From Darksidea phi (lineage: Eukaryota; Ascomycota; Dothideomycetes; Pleosporales; Lentitheciaceae), in assembly GCA_030770425.1 (NCBI GenBank), contig JASJFT010000290.1:1-48000 (forward strand): DNA of 48,000 bases. Direction: 5' to 3'. The translations under genes and the position numbers were made by a program. Below are positions 1 to 11,238 of this stretch, piece by piece; within the stretch, counting starts at the first letter, position 1; each line of letters opens with the position of its first letter. The notes under the pieces are model-generated. The model saw only the letters and a list, made by a program, of their open reading frames with translations, was not told the origin of the DNA and did no database searches.

Positions 1-37
<37 letters not shown>
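1..37. repeat. (CA)n microsatellite
   Basis: Uninterrupted AC dinucleotide repeat from the first base of the window; it may extend to the left beyond the window. Confidence 0.97.
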
Positions 38-38
<1 letters not shown>

Positions 39-163
39 GCAAAGCCGAGATCCCAGCCATTTGTTGGACTGAGATAAGGGCCGGGTGTTTGCTATTGAAC
101 TATTCTCATTCAAACGGAAATTTTTTGGCGGAAAGAGTAAAGTCAACCCATCAAATTCCCCTT

Positions 164-2341
164 TCAAAGAGAAAAGTTCGGCATCCCCGCAGACGGCGTG
201 TCCCAAAGGGCTTCCCAGGAAAAATCAAACGCATTCGGATCGAGCAAGTCGGAGAGCAGAAACGTCGGCTCGTCTAGACCCGGCCCTGTTGGAGCTAGGT
301 CATTTCCGTAGACGGCGGTCGATGTAGCGGTGGGTGAGGGCTGTGCATATTGCACTTGCACCTGCACCTGCGTCGTCAAGGAGGCGATTTGCGCGACTGG
401 ATCGGAGCACCGCTCTAAGCAGCAATTTGCAATCTAGCGCACGAGGGGTTAGTATGCATTCAGAGTCTGATGGGCGTGGGGGGAAAGGGGGAAAGATGGC
501 GGTCATTAGGACATACATACATCCCAATCGTACTGGTCGCGTGCGTGTTGGATATGCGCGATGACTTGTTCTAGACGTGCTACACACGCGTTCCTCACAT
601 TTAGCTCCTGCGTCTCCACCGTACACCGGAGCGACACCGTTACGGCGTGGACGAGCAAGTGCGTCGCGTACGGTAGCCAGAAGTCAAGAAAGTTGTGTTC
701 GACCAGTGAAAGGACGAAGTCGAGAACAGCGGACGACGCACCGCGCAATTCATCGAGACGGGTTTGTTTGAGATGGTTGTCGCCTTCGAGGATTGCAGCA
801 CGCAGTGTGACGCGACTGAGGAGGAGACGCATGGAGAGGAAGCAGAACCAGAGATTGCTCGTGCCCGATTTCTTGGGTAAGGGAAGCCATTCGGGGAGTT
901 TGCGTTCTAGCTCGTTTAGACGGGTCTTTAGTCGCATCACTGAGTTTGATAGCTCGACGCGGTCTGGATTGACTTCGTACACTAGAGGGAGGATGTCGCC
1001 AAGGAGCTCGGTTAGGCCGCAGAGGTGGATGAAGCATGTGCTTGCGTACTTTTGGGCCGGCGTTGCTTTTGGCGAAACGAGGCTCGATAGGGCTGGCATG
1101 GGCACGTCGTAGAAGCGCTTGCTTATGTGAGGGAGCGTGCCGTATGCAATGCTAGTCCAGTAGTCGGTGATGAGGACGCCCCACCAGGTCCTTATTCGTA
1201 CTCCTTTCTCGTACTCTGTTATCTGTACGAAATATTCAGTGGGAGGTTTGTTTGATAGGAGCAATAAATGGGAGAAGCGACAAAGGCTATGACGCATGCT
1301 TGGGTCTGACTTACGTTCCATTTCGACGGATCTCGATGAAGGCCAAAGGTCTGGGCCAGCGATACATTACGCCCACAAAGTGTTGCGTTTCCAACTATAG
1401 AAACCGAAGGTCTACCCTGCCAATGGTGTTACTTAACGCTCAGCAAAACAGCCGCGAAAACGCACAATTTGGTCGATCGTAGCGGCTGCTATAGTAGACA
1501 GACTAGGGCTGAGGAAGTCCTCCAAGATAGCGCTAATAGCCTGTCCGTGAGTCAACCATCGAACATCCGAGCAATACTAGTTGGTAAGAGGTACCTTGTT
1601 CCAGATATAGTGCGTGTCCGGCCTGGGGTGCATTTTGAGAACCTCGGAGCGATGCCAGTATGGTGTGCCAATGGCATAGACGACACACATCAAGCTCTTA
1701 GAGAGCTTGTCATGGGGCCCAGTTTGCAGGATCGAACACGTTTCGTCGTCCAGAATGGGGAAGTTGGGATGGATATGGCTGAAGTAGAGGTCAAGGACTT
1801 CGCGATGGAAGACGCCCATTAGTTGCGTGATGATGTCCAGCTGTTCTGTCCCGGCGCCTACCCTTGGCGCAAGACCAGTTCGGAAACGTGGTACGGTGAG
1901 GTACACGATGGGATCGTGAGCATCGTGAGACAGCGTCTGGTAGGTTTCCGAGTTTTGCGCACCAGTCGGTTGATGTTGGGAAATGTGACGTTGTAGAATG
2001 TCAACATCCTCGGCCACATGGGGTGCCAGGATGATGCTCGCAGATGGATGGGTGGATGGTTTATGGAGTACGGGTGCTGAGCGGGGCCTGATTAGATTCT
2101 GCTCCTTCTCCACACCATTGCTGAGACGCCGTTTCTTAAAGTTCTCTGTTTCACCAGGCAATGTGTCGGCCGATTGCTCTACATATTGGCATTTAAGACG
2201 CCGTTCTCGGCATGAAAGGCAAGGCTCGCCGGGTATATCAATGTGGCAGCGGATTTTCCGAGATCGACAGCGAATGCATGCCGGCACCCTGTGCGAGCGG
2301 TATGGGCGGCTCTGGAGCGGCGCGCTGGCAGAGCTTGCCAT
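164..2341 (-). CDS. Zn2Cys6 fungal transcription factor, 5 exons
   Basis: Predicted nuclear DNA-binding regulator of about 633 residues. Exons on the minus strand: 2341-1595, 1540-1438, 1394-1315, 1222-521 and 433-164; they join in frame and total 634 codons with the stop. Residues 22-51 form a C-x2-C-x6-C-x8-C-x2-C-x6-C zinc cluster rich in Arg and Lys. The middle is a fungal-specific transcription factor domain: the spliced text reads NVSLAQTFGLHRDPSKW followed by RIRTWWGVLITDYW, the usual signature of this fold. The C-terminus is acidic and Pro/Thr-rich, possibly activating. The 43-nt intron at 1437-1395 is the weakest junction. An upstream ATG at 2483 is possible but needs another intron; I chose 2341 because it opens the long frame just before the zinc cluster. 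The target genes cannot be told from the sequence. Confidence 0.85.
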
Positions 2342-2483
2342 CAACTTGGGCGTGGGTAATAGGTGATGTTGTGGTGGATAAGAGTAGGTCGATGAGGAAC
2401 CAACCGCGGCTAAATTGCCCACACCGCTAAAACTTACCTATGCCGACGCACAACTCGTTACTTGTGGAGGTATTGTTGCTCAT

Positions 2484-2898
2484 AATGGATCAGGCTAGAT
2501 AACCTACACAGCCCGATCCACGCGATGATATTCCATTAGGTGTAGAAGGACGTGGTGTGAAAGTGTTGTCTCCACGAAATAAGGTATACGCTCGGCTTTT
2601 CGAAATTTGACCTGCGGACGGCTGAACGACTTCGTGATTAATGCTGTATAGACTATGGAAATGCAAATTGGTGGAGGGGGGTATCTAGATCGGACCGAGC
2701 GTCTCGCATCCGTTTGAACAAAATAAAGTATGAGATGTCCGGTTTGTGACTGCTGCACCAGTATGTACCCAACCCAGCCGCCGATGGAGAAATTCATGAA
2801 TATCGGAGGCTCATGTACAAGGTGGGTTGGTAAGATGAACAAGAAGCGAAATGCAAGTCTGGATGGCCATACGGCGTGTCAAGACTCGTCGACAGAAA
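2484..2898. other. intergenic, no gene seen
   Basis: Lies between the start of the transcription factor and the 3' end of the next minus-strand gene. It should hold the transcription factor promoter and possibly a short 5' exon at 2483-2438. No convincing coding potential was seen. Confidence 0.5.
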
Positions 2899-4437
2899 TT
2901 ATGAAGCCTCATAATTGGGATCGATCTGCAGCGTCGGTGTCTTTGTCTGGCTCTTCTGCTGCTTCCATTCCTTTATGAGCTCCTCACGCACGCCGCAACA
3001 CCACTTCAAAAGCGCAGCGTCAAACTTCTTCCACGCGGCGGCATCTGTGCCATGGACTACACCCATGACATCGACGTCGAGCTTGATGTCCCAGCGCAAA
3101 TCAGCCGCCTTAGCCCAGTATCGAAGATTATCGGCGCACCTATACGGTTTCGCTGTATCAGTATGATAGTGCTTGATCTCTTCAAACTGTCGTCGCGACT
3201 TCTTGACAAACGTATTGTGCAGATGGACTAGGCGAAGACCAGTGCGAAGTGCGGCAAGGAAGGGCGTAGGCAGCTCCGCGCCTTCTGGGTCTGTCCATTC
3301 CGGGAGGGCTTCAGGGTCAGCGTCGAACGATCTCAGGAAGAGCAGCTCTCTTTCTCTCTCACGTCCTGTCCAATCACCTTCCCGCCAGGACCAACTTTCC
3401 CGTTCTTCGTGTTCCTGACGCTCCTTTGCCTCCTCTGTGTCCAGCAGCTCTCCAATGCCCGCCACCCAGGCTTTAATGCTTGCAGTCTCGGACGGCTGCA
3501 CCCCGTTGGCAAAGTTGCGTATGGCCAGCCGTTTTAGCACTTCCAATACCTCATAGAGCTCTTTCCGTATAGCACGCTCTGATTTGATGGAATAGAGTCG
3601 TTGAGGATCCTCGTGCGCCGTGTAGTAGTTTCTTGCCGCTCTGATGGCTAATGTAGCGACATCTAGAAGGTTCAAGCCCTGGATTTGATGCCACCCAGGG
3701 GCGTCGGCCGACTGTCTCCCACCGGCACTGTCAGAGGGATTATTTAGGGTCCCTCTACCAGCATCCTCAACTAGAAGGTTGCCGAATCCTTTCTCAAGCT
3801 CGCGCAAATGTTTCGCACTCTCATCTAGTGATTCGCGGAGCTCGCGGCGGAGGATCGTCATGTCCGGCGGCGGGGGAACGTAGATCGGATTGTCCTTATA
3901 CGTGCTCACTGTAGGTGGGAGCATTACCGGCTCGGTTTCCTCCCAATTGAGGGATGCTGCGTCGTCGATGGGCGATTCAACAAACCCCTCGCCGAGATGG
4001 TCCATACCCTCCGAGCTTGAAATGGACAACAGGGAGAGATCGTCATCGACGCCAGAGGGAGGCCTCTCCGAGCCGCTTGCTGTCCTCGAACCATTCTTCC
4101 GCTTCTTCGCCAATCTGCCCGTTGCCTCGTCCAGGAGGCCGGTCCGAGCGAAGTAATACTGCAGATGTGCGATGGTACCCAGATTCATGACACTCTCCCT
4201 GTTCCTTGCCGACTGAGAGAACTTTGTCCCTTCAGGCCGCATGTATCCCCTCCTCCTACCCGGAATGCCACTATCCGAGAGGCGTGAGCTCGCCGACCGA
4301 CCGGATACCGACGAGACGGACGAGGCTGTAGATACGGAGCGGTCGAGCTGCGGGAGGGCATTGAGTGCGAGCGACGGCGTGGCCCAGGGCTCGGGCGAAG
4401 AAGCCCGCTCCGGTGGAGGAGAGGACGCCGTCTCCAT
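2899..4437 (-). CDS. conserved fungal protein of unknown function, about 512 aa
   Basis: A single open frame without introns. The frame stays open upstream to about 4689, but the first residues of that extension are low-complexity His/Thr text, so I take the ATG at 4437 as the start. The first 80 residues are Ser/Pro/Ala-rich and look disordered, followed by a basic GRRRGY patch. A middle segment is acidic and Ser-rich. The C-terminal half, from about residue 200, is mostly helical and charged, with a Glu/Arg-rich run (EEAKERQEHEERESW) and a Trp-rich end (HQIQGLNLLD, NLRYWAKAADLRWD). No signal peptide or membrane segment is visible. I do not recognise a named domain. It looks like a single-copy conserved cytosolic or nuclear protein, but no function should be assigned. 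Confidence 0.75.
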   Translation of the reverse strand: METASSPPPERASSPEPWATPSLALNALPQLDRSVSTASSVSSVSGRSASSRLSDSGIPGRRRGYMRPEGTKFSQSARNRESVMNLGTIAHLQYYFARTGLLDEATGRLAKKRKNGSRTASGSERPPSGVDDDLSLLSISSSEGMDHLGEGFVESPIDDAASLNWEETEPVMLPPTVSTYKDNPIYVPPPPDMTILRRELRESLDESAKHLRELEKGFGNLLVEDAGRGTLNNPSDSAGGRQSADAPGWHQIQGLNLLDVATLAIRAARNYYTAHEDPQRLYSIKSERAIRKELYEVLEVLKRLAIRNFANGVQPSETASIKAWVAGIGELLDTEEAKERQEHEERESWSWREGDWTGRERERELLFLRSFDADPEALPEWTDPEGAELPTPFLAALRTGLRLVHLHNTFVKKSRRQFEEIKHYHTDTAKPYRCADNLRYWAKAADLRWDIKLDVDVMGVVHGTDAAAWKKFDAALLKWCCGVREELIKEWKQQKSQTKTPTLQIDPNYEAS

Positions 4438-4998
4438 GGTGGTGAAGGCTGATAGGGGTGACGTGGCTGTAGTTGGAGCGAGGGTGGAACGGGAACGCTG
4501 GGTGATATTTCGGACTTGTTCGGCAACGATCAAGACGATGAAGGTACTGCAAAGGCCATGGATGCGGGTGTGGGCGTGGGTATGGGAGTGGCAGTGGTTG
4601 CTTGCGGGTGTGCTGGTGCAGAGATTAAGGGTTTCAGGAGTGACGCGAGCACAAACAACGCGCGGGTAGGCGAGCGCCTCACGCCTCACCCGCTAGCGGC
4701 CTGGGCAATTTCGCGCATCTTCGCCAGCATCGTCTCAACGCCAGACTGCTTCTGCTTCAGAGCGCATCCCACCGCATATTTGCCTATCCCGCCTGTTCAC
4801 GGGTGTGGTGGGTGATCGCTGGACCCCGCAGTGCAAGGGCGGTTAGCGCCTCTTTTCCCTTGCAGGGCTGTTCCCGTGGCTCAGCAGCACCATGACGTCG
4901 TCGTACCCTTGCGTCTTCAAATGCCCAGGCATGCTCCTCAACATGTGCACCCATCGAGCAGCTTATGAATGAAGCGATTCTTCTCCAGCACCGTCAAA
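4438..4998. other. divergent intergenic region
   Basis: Head-to-head promoter region between the unknown minus-strand gene and the acylphosphatase. The part next to 4437 may be 5' UTR of the former. No further gene was seen. Confidence 0.5.
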
Positions 4999-5417
4999 AT
5001 GGCCGATAAGCGCGTATCGTTCAAGGTAGAGGGCGTTGTCCAGGGTAAGCAGTTTTTTACTGAGAATATACAATGGCATACTGACGGGCTAGGCGTGAAC
5101 TTCCGGTACAGAACGACACCTCGATCATGTGAACCTCCAACTGAACAACCTAGGTCCTTTACCTGCAAGAAAGCAAAGAGCATCGGGTTGACAGGATACG
5201 TGACCAATGCGTCCGACGGCTCGGTACGCTCGCAGCCTCTTCGGAAACCCCTTGTACTTACACTACTTAGGTCCAAGGCGAAGCCCAAGGCAGCGCGGAT
5301 GCACTGAAGGAGTTTATCCAACACCTCCACAAGGGTCCGCCAGCAGCCAACGTGACGGGAGTCGAGCAGTCAGATATCTCGACCAAGTCGAACGAGAGTG
5401 GTTTCAGCACCAAGTAG
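4999..5417 (+). CDS. acylphosphatase, 4 exons including a 13-nt exon
   Basis: Small cytosolic enzyme that hydrolyses carboxyl-phosphate bonds of acylphosphates. Exons 4999-5044, 5093-5105, 5154-5223 and 5271-5417 give 91 residues, close to the family's usual 90-100. The spliced protein contains the family core VEGVVQGVNFRSF with the phosphate-binding loop and its Arg, and GLTGYVTNASDGSV with the catalytic Asn. The introns are 48, 48 and 47 nt. Exon 2 is only 13 nt and encodes the VNFR stretch across two junctions, so an automated gene caller may miss it. An in-frame ATG at 4969 would add ten residues (MKRFFSSTVK), which could be a short mitochondrial presequence; I prefer 4999. Confidence 0.92.
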
Positions 5418-6259
5418 GCATGCATAGAAAGGGAAATGAATGACGTTCGAAACATGCTCGGAATAATGTACATTGCTGTCAGTGTGAACCTAGTCACTGT
5501 TCATCAATCCTGCTTGTACAATTCTGTCCTCTCGCGGTCCTTGCACGATGGAACAATTAGGCCGGAAAAATCACCTGTCCGAGTGCAACATGCCAGTGAC
5601 AAATCCTATCAGGCCATCATTGCATTTGGAGGATGGGTTATGCACCTCACCTCTGTTATTCAAGTCCTTTCTTTTCCGTCTAGAGACTGGTCGGAGGCTA
5701 GACTTGTCGGTCGCTGCACATATGTACATCTAAGCATCTCCAAGAGGAACGTCGTGCTGCCTCGATTAGCACTCACAGAAGACAAGAACAACAATGCTTC
5801 GGCGGCACGAGAATAGAACAGTCGGAGATATCCACAGTCGGGAACATTTGCAATATCAGTGAGGTTGGCACGTAACGTCGGTCCTGCGTGGCGGAAAACC
5901 CACCGTGCCGGAAAACATGAGGGGTACTTCGTCTTCAAGCGACTATAACTCTGCGCATATGTCGAGCTGTACTATATTTCTTTATAAATGGTAAGCAGTC
6001 TATCCTCGGCTATACAGCCTTATAATCCAGCTTGGTCATGCCTTTGTTTAACTCTCTAAGAATGCGTATATAATTGCCATCTCATAAGCCTATGGCCAGA
6101 GCGGGTCGGCCAATCTCCTTACTAGCACATGCGCCTCCCTTTATCATCTGCTATAGTAAACTGCCTTATTATGTTTACACCATGCCACACTAACGAGCAT
6201 ACAAGGATAGCAGTAGTACGCGGTGAGTATGGGAGGAGGGCAAGTAAAAAGGTATATTG
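5418..6259. other. intergenic, no gene seen
   Basis: Between two 3' ends (acylphosphatase and NLR). Short open frames only. The part from about 5960 to 6180 is noticeably A/T richer. No element was recognised. Confidence 0.5.
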
Positions 6260-9200
6260 TTAACAGGGCTGAGTGTGCGATCGTAGTAGCTCCACTACTG
6301 CCTCGTGCCCTTCCTCTGCTGCCCATGATAGCGGTGTCCGGTCGATATTGTCCCTTGAATCGACGTCGGCCTGGCCTATCTCTAGTAGCAGCCTTACTAC
6401 CGCTTGATGCCCTTTGGCTGCTGCCCATGATAGCGGTGTCTGGCCGCGATTATCCCTTGAATCGACATCAACCCGGCCTGTCTCAAGTAGCAGCCTTACT
6501 ACTGCCTCGTGCCCTTCCTCTGCTGCCCATGATAGCGGTGTCCGGTCGCTATTGTCCCTTGAATTGATGTCGGCGTGGCCTGTCTCAAGTAGCAGCCTTA
6601 CTACTGCCTCGTGCCCTCCCCATGCTGCCTCTGATAGCGGTGTCCGGTCGTTATTGTCCCTTGAATTGATGTCGGCGTGGCCTGTCTCAAGTAGCAGCCT
6701 TACTACTGCCTCGTGCCCTCCCCCCGCTGCCCATGACAGTGGTGTCTGGCAGTATAGACTATCCCTTGAATCGACATCAACCCGGTCTGTCTTAAGTAGC
6801 TGCCTTACTGCTGCCTCGTGCCCTCGCTCTGCTGCCCATGATAGCGGTGTCCGGTATAGACTATCCCTTGAATCGACGTCGGCCCGGCCTGTCTCAAGTA
6901 GCAGCCTTACTACTGCCTCGTGCCCTCCCCATGCTGCCCATGACAGTGGTGTCTGGCAGTATAGACTATCCCTTGAATCGACATCAACCCGGTCTGTCTC
7001 AAGTAGCAGCCTTACTGCTGCCTCGTGCCCTTCCTCTGCTGCCCATGATAGCGGTGTCCGGTCGCTATTGTCCCTTGAATCGACGTCGGCCTGGCCTATC
7101 TCTAGTAGCAGCCTTACTACCGCTTGATGCCCTTTGGCTGCTGCCCATGATAGCGGTGTCTGGCCGCGATTAGCCCTTGAATCGACATCAACCCGGCCTG
7201 TCTCAAGTAGCAGCCTTACTACTGCCTCGTGTCCTTCCTCTGCTGCCCGTGATAGTGGCGTGTCGCCGTCCTTATCCTTTGAGTTGGCTTTGACGTCGCC
7301 CCGGTCGATTAGTAGCCTTACTATTGCCTCGTGCCCGCTGTCTGCTGCGCATGATAGCGGTGTCTGACCGTACGAATCCTTCGGGTCAGCTTCGATCGCA
7401 CTATTTTCACCTAGCCTACGTAACAGGCCCTCTGACAAATGCAGCAACCCAAGTGCTGCTGTTAGATGCAGGCCAACGCTATCGCCTGGATAATTCTGGC
7501 TATAATTAAACCACCGCCATGTCCACTGAAGGGCGTACTCTGCCTGAAGGATGCTAGAAACCAATTTACTGTTCCGAAGTAGGGAGAGCGCTAGTTCAGA
7601 TACATCTTGTTGAACTGCGAATGCGTGCCGCCCCCAATATTGAGCAGCATAGCCGAAAAATGCATTCTGCTCTAGACGATCTTCAAAATCTGCGTCGTTT
7701 GCACATCCACCGCTTTTGAAAGTATTGAAGGTGAGGTAGGTAAGGCACATTGTTGCAACATCCTCTTGCGCAGTGGGGTTCCAGTTTTCCCGAATACATT
7801 CAAAGTATTCTTGTATAGTGTAGTGGGCTAGACGGATAATATCGCTCTGCTTGTCGACGGTAACTAGGCCAGCACAGACTGAGATGAGGTCTTCTATGTC
7901 TGGAATATTATCTTGGTCTAATTCTTCGTCACTTGGCTCCACCGCTAATGCGTGACATAGCTCTCTTGTTGTAAGCGGTCTCTCGGCGTATGTGATCCAG
8001 GAAAGTACCCTCTTCGCCAGGTCGCGATTTTCAGACTGCTGGCTCTCGATTCTTTTAATTGCTTCGTCATATGCCTTATTGAGCGCTTCTGAGCCCTTTG
8101 GGAGCTTTTCAAGCGCAGACAAGACTTTCTTTTTTGTCTTCTTGTCTAGTATGGTGTCCAAATGGAGACGAGCAAGAAGGAACCTGGAAACATGGTAAGC
8201 TTGCTATAGTCTTCTCATAGTAACGATATACTAACATCCCATCTACCGCTTCGATTATTTTCTCTTGCACCATTGCCAGCAACTTATCATCCCGCCGGAC
8301 GCAATTGGGCAACAAGTGCTCTTGACTCTCTAAGAACCACTTCACATCTACCTCGCTTGCTCGCACTTCCAGCGTCAGCGATGAGTTGAACTCGTTTACT
8401 ATTTCCGGAATCAAGCGTGAGGTAAACATGATACGCAGGTCTCTTTCCGATTGTAGAGCGCGGAGCTTGTCGAGAAGCTGACCGCGCGTTGCTTTGTCCG
8501 TACATTCATCCAAGGCGTCGATGACAAGGTATACGCTCGAGTAGCTGGCAAGGACATTCTGGAGAGCACAGAAAATATCTCCCAATGACGGCCTCGTCCT
8601 TCGGACAGAATATTGCTTGTAGAGAAGTTGTACGGATTCCGGCAGTGATGTCCGACTCTGAACCAGCTGCTTCAGGACTGCGGCAAGTAGATCAGTGGCT
8701 GTCAAGCCTGTTGTTTTGTAGTTGCAATACACATATGCCACTCCAATATCGTTGCACTGGACGGTTTCCAGTAAGTGATCAATCGTGATCGCGGCCATCA
8801 TCGTCTTGCCGGCGCCGGGAATACCAGGACAGAACAGAGTCTTCCTTGATCCTTGAAGCCACTCAGTATACTCGGCAGATTCAAGGAACCAGAGACCAGT
8901 TTCAGGATGTCTCCGCGCAATCAAGTCAGATTGTTGAGCTGGAAAGCTGGTTGAGGAGATCCATTCCGAAATTTCATCATGCTGGTGACGGTTTTGATGT
9001 TGCCGGATTTCATTGACGTTCTTGCTGATTGCTCGGGAAAGTTCACTGCAAAATTCTGAGCAAAAGTATCTTCTCCGGCTGAAAGTGAGACTAACAAATG
9101 GTCCATTTCTAGAGCAATCTGCACAAGTGGTGTCAAGCGCTCTATCCGTGCTAATATCTCCTTGACTTCCTCTTTGATAAACTTCCACAGGATGAAATGG

Positions 9201-9505
9201 TTTGCCTTTTTTATTCCCGTTTGACTTTCTATTTTAGAGTGCAACTGCTCCAATGCGAGCCTATACTGGTCTAGTATGCTATCCTTCTCACCGAGCTTCA
9301 GGACTTCTGCATGCCATTGCTCGTTAGAAGCTCCCTCTTCGAGACGATATCTCAACTTGGTGAGAAGAGTGGAAATGTTTGATGCTTCGATGGCGCACTG
9401 AGCACGGTCTTTAGGTGCGTCTCTGACGTCTTCGAGGTACTTGATCGCCTTACTCGTAAGTTGCAGGATAGCGATGATGCTGGCTGTGACGCTGAGCGGG
9501 TCCAT
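6260..9505 (-). CDS. NACHT-ankyrin NLR (STAND protein), 3 exons
   Basis: Fungal NOD-like receptor, 1047 residues; exons 9505-9096, 9045-8236 and 8183-6260 (introns of 50 and 52 nt). Residues 1-140 begin MDPLSVTASIIAILQL and match the helical N-terminal domain common in fungal STAND proteins. A NACHT NTPase follows, with Walker A GIPGAGKT at 211-218 and Walker B LVIDALDE at 310-317, then FTSR. After a winged-helix-like linker, about 370 C-terminal residues are ankyrin repeats. These proteins are thought to sense ligands through the repeats and trigger incompatibility or defence-like cell death; the ligand here is unknown. The start at 9505 was chosen because the family begins there; an in-frame ATG at 9598 also exists. 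Both introns restore family consensus, for example EMDHFELSRAI across the first. Confidence 0.93.
6263..7390 (-). repeat. ankyrin-coding tandem repeat array
   Basis: Eleven units of about 102 bp (34 or 35 codons), each encoding TPLSWAAxxGHEAVVRLLLET or a close variant; the last unit is partial. A higher-order duplication is visible: 6301-6500 and 7021-7220 lie exactly 720 bp apart and differ at only two positions I could find. The unit consensus also recurs near 6500-6560. Confidence 0.95.
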
Positions 9506-10113
9506 GGCGTAGAGTGCTGCGATGAAGGGAGACGGTACGGATGGAGGATATACCGGGCAAGTGTTAGTTAATTGCAGAGGGCCGTAGGATTCTCTCATCT
9601 AGGCAGCACGAAGGCTGAAGGGTCCATATGGACGCGCTCTCCATGCGCCGAGACCTTTGCCGCGACTGCGCCACCGTCAAAGGTGGGGGGAATAGGGTGG
9701 TAGGGTAGTAGGGTGGTATTACTCAGCACTATCGCTCACGTAGCGAGAAAATGCGAGCCCGACTCACCGAGAGCCCGCCACGAGGATGTTGCGGAGCGAG
9801 GACCCTTGTCCCTATCCGATAGGAGGAATGCTTGGCATGCCGGCCCGGCTCGTTATCGTCTTGGCTTCAGCTGCTCAAATCTCTCCCATGCACGCGACCG
9901 GTCGTGGGCTTCCACGGCGAACTGTGCAGCCTCCTAAGCACATTCCCGTGGCTTTGATGACCGAAATGCCCAGGCGAGATTCTGCTCCAAGCCTCTGCAG
10001 TCACCGGCGCTTTGATCTATAAAACCTGATTGCTGCCTCAGCTACTGACCTCACTCACCTCTACAGATTAGTTCTTCGCCACCGTACACAGATTATTCCT
10101 ATATCGACCCCCC
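9506..10113. promoter_or_regulatory. divergent promoter, NLR and alternative oxidase
   Basis: 608 bp between two head-to-head start codons. It contains a short tandem repeat at 9693-9716 (three 8-nt units TAGGGTGG / TAGGGTAG / TAGGGTGG) and a TATA box for the oxidase. I looked for the CGG-N7-CCG motif known from Neurospora alternative oxidase promoters and did not find a clean copy. Confidence 0.6.
10018..10024 (+). promoter_or_regulatory. TATA box of alternative oxidase gene
   Basis: TATAAAA, 90 bp upstream of the ATG at 10114. Confidence 0.6.
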
Positions 10114-11238
10114 ATGATCTCGACGTCGGGAGCAACGTGCCGGCCGATAGCTTCCAAGCGGGCAGCGACACAGCTGCTCACAGCCTTCAATGGCCTGCGC
10201 CCTTGTTCTGCCCTCCGACCGGGCTTCGTCGCCATGCACCAGCTCCAGATGACCCCCACGCTCCAGCGTCACTTCTCCAACTCTTCCAGCAGCTCCAAGA
10301 TCAACGAATTCTTTCCCGCCCCGGAGACCGAAAAGGTCCGCAGGACACCGCCAGCGTGGCCGCATCCTGTGTATTCATACGAGCAGATGGAGAGTGTGGC
10401 TGTGGCCCATCGTGAAGCAAAGACCTTCTCCGACAAAGTCGCCCTCTGGACTGTGAAATTCCTTCGTTGGAATCTCGACTTTGCAACGGGATACAAGCAT
10501 GAAAAGGCCGTGGCTCTGAATGCCACGGATCCGGAGGCGGCCAGGGCGAAGTACGCCATGACGGAAGAAAAGTACATGAGACGCAACGTCTTCCTCGAGA
10601 GCGTTGCAGGTGTGCCAGGCATAGTAGCTGGCATGATTAGACATCTACATTCGATGCGGCGCATGAAGAGGGATAACGGATGGTGAGCGTGACCGTGGCA
10701 AGCATGGGCCCCGCTGACGAGAGCTAGGATCGAAAGCTTGCTCGAGGAGAGCTACAACGAGCGGATGCACCTCCTCACCTTCCTCAAGATGAGCCAGCCT
10801 GGACCTTTTATGCGGCTCATGGTGCTGGGGGCCCAGGGAGTCTGGTGCAATGCGTTGTTCTTTGCATATCTCATCAGCCCGCGTACCGTCCACCGCTTCG
10901 TCGGATACCTCGAGGAGGAGGCCGTCATCACGTACACGCGCCAGATCAAGGATATCGATGCTGGACGGTTACCGAAGTGGGAGAGGCTGCAGGCCCCGCA
11001 AATTGCGATAGACTACTGGAAGATGCCCGAGGGCCATCGATCTATGCGCGACTTGCTGCTCTACATCCGCGCCGACGAGAGCAAGCATCGCGAGGTCAAC
11101 CACACCTTGGGCAATCTGGACCAGGTCGAGGACCCCAATCCATATGTCAGCGAATACAAGGACAGCACAAAGCCCCATCCTTGCAAGGATCTCACGTACC
11201 AACGCCCTACCGGATGGGACCGTAGCGACGTCATCTAG
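10114..11238 (+). CDS. aox: mitochondrial alternative oxidase, 2 exons
   Basis: Cyanide-insensitive ubiquinol oxidase of the inner mitochondrial membrane; it passes electrons from ubiquinol to O2 without proton pumping. Exons 10114-10682 and 10728-11238 with a 45-nt intron give 359 residues, normal for fungi. The first 60 or so residues are Arg/Ser/Thr-rich, fitting a mitochondrial presequence that ends near QRHFSNSS. Diiron motifs are all present: LESVAGVPG (161-169), NERMH (200-204), LEEEAV (251-256) and [11 protein letters not shown] (305-315). The intron splits the Trp codon of RDNGW. Expression in fungi is usually induced when the cytochrome pathway is blocked or under oxidative stress. 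Confidence 0.97.

Noticed and set aside
2410..2437. 28-nt intron joining an upstream ATG at 2483 to the transcription factor frame
   Set aside because: The phase fits, but 28 nt is too short for a normal fungal intron; kept only as a possible alternative 5' end.
6414..7127. Long plus-strand open frame of repetitive Ser-rich protein
   Set aside because: It is the antisense shadow of the ankyrin repeats; the minus-strand frame carries the real domain and splice structure.
6263..7390. Regular repeats that might suggest a CRISPR-like array
   Set aside because: The units are 102-105 bp, contiguous without spacers and encode ankyrin repeats; the organism is a fungus.
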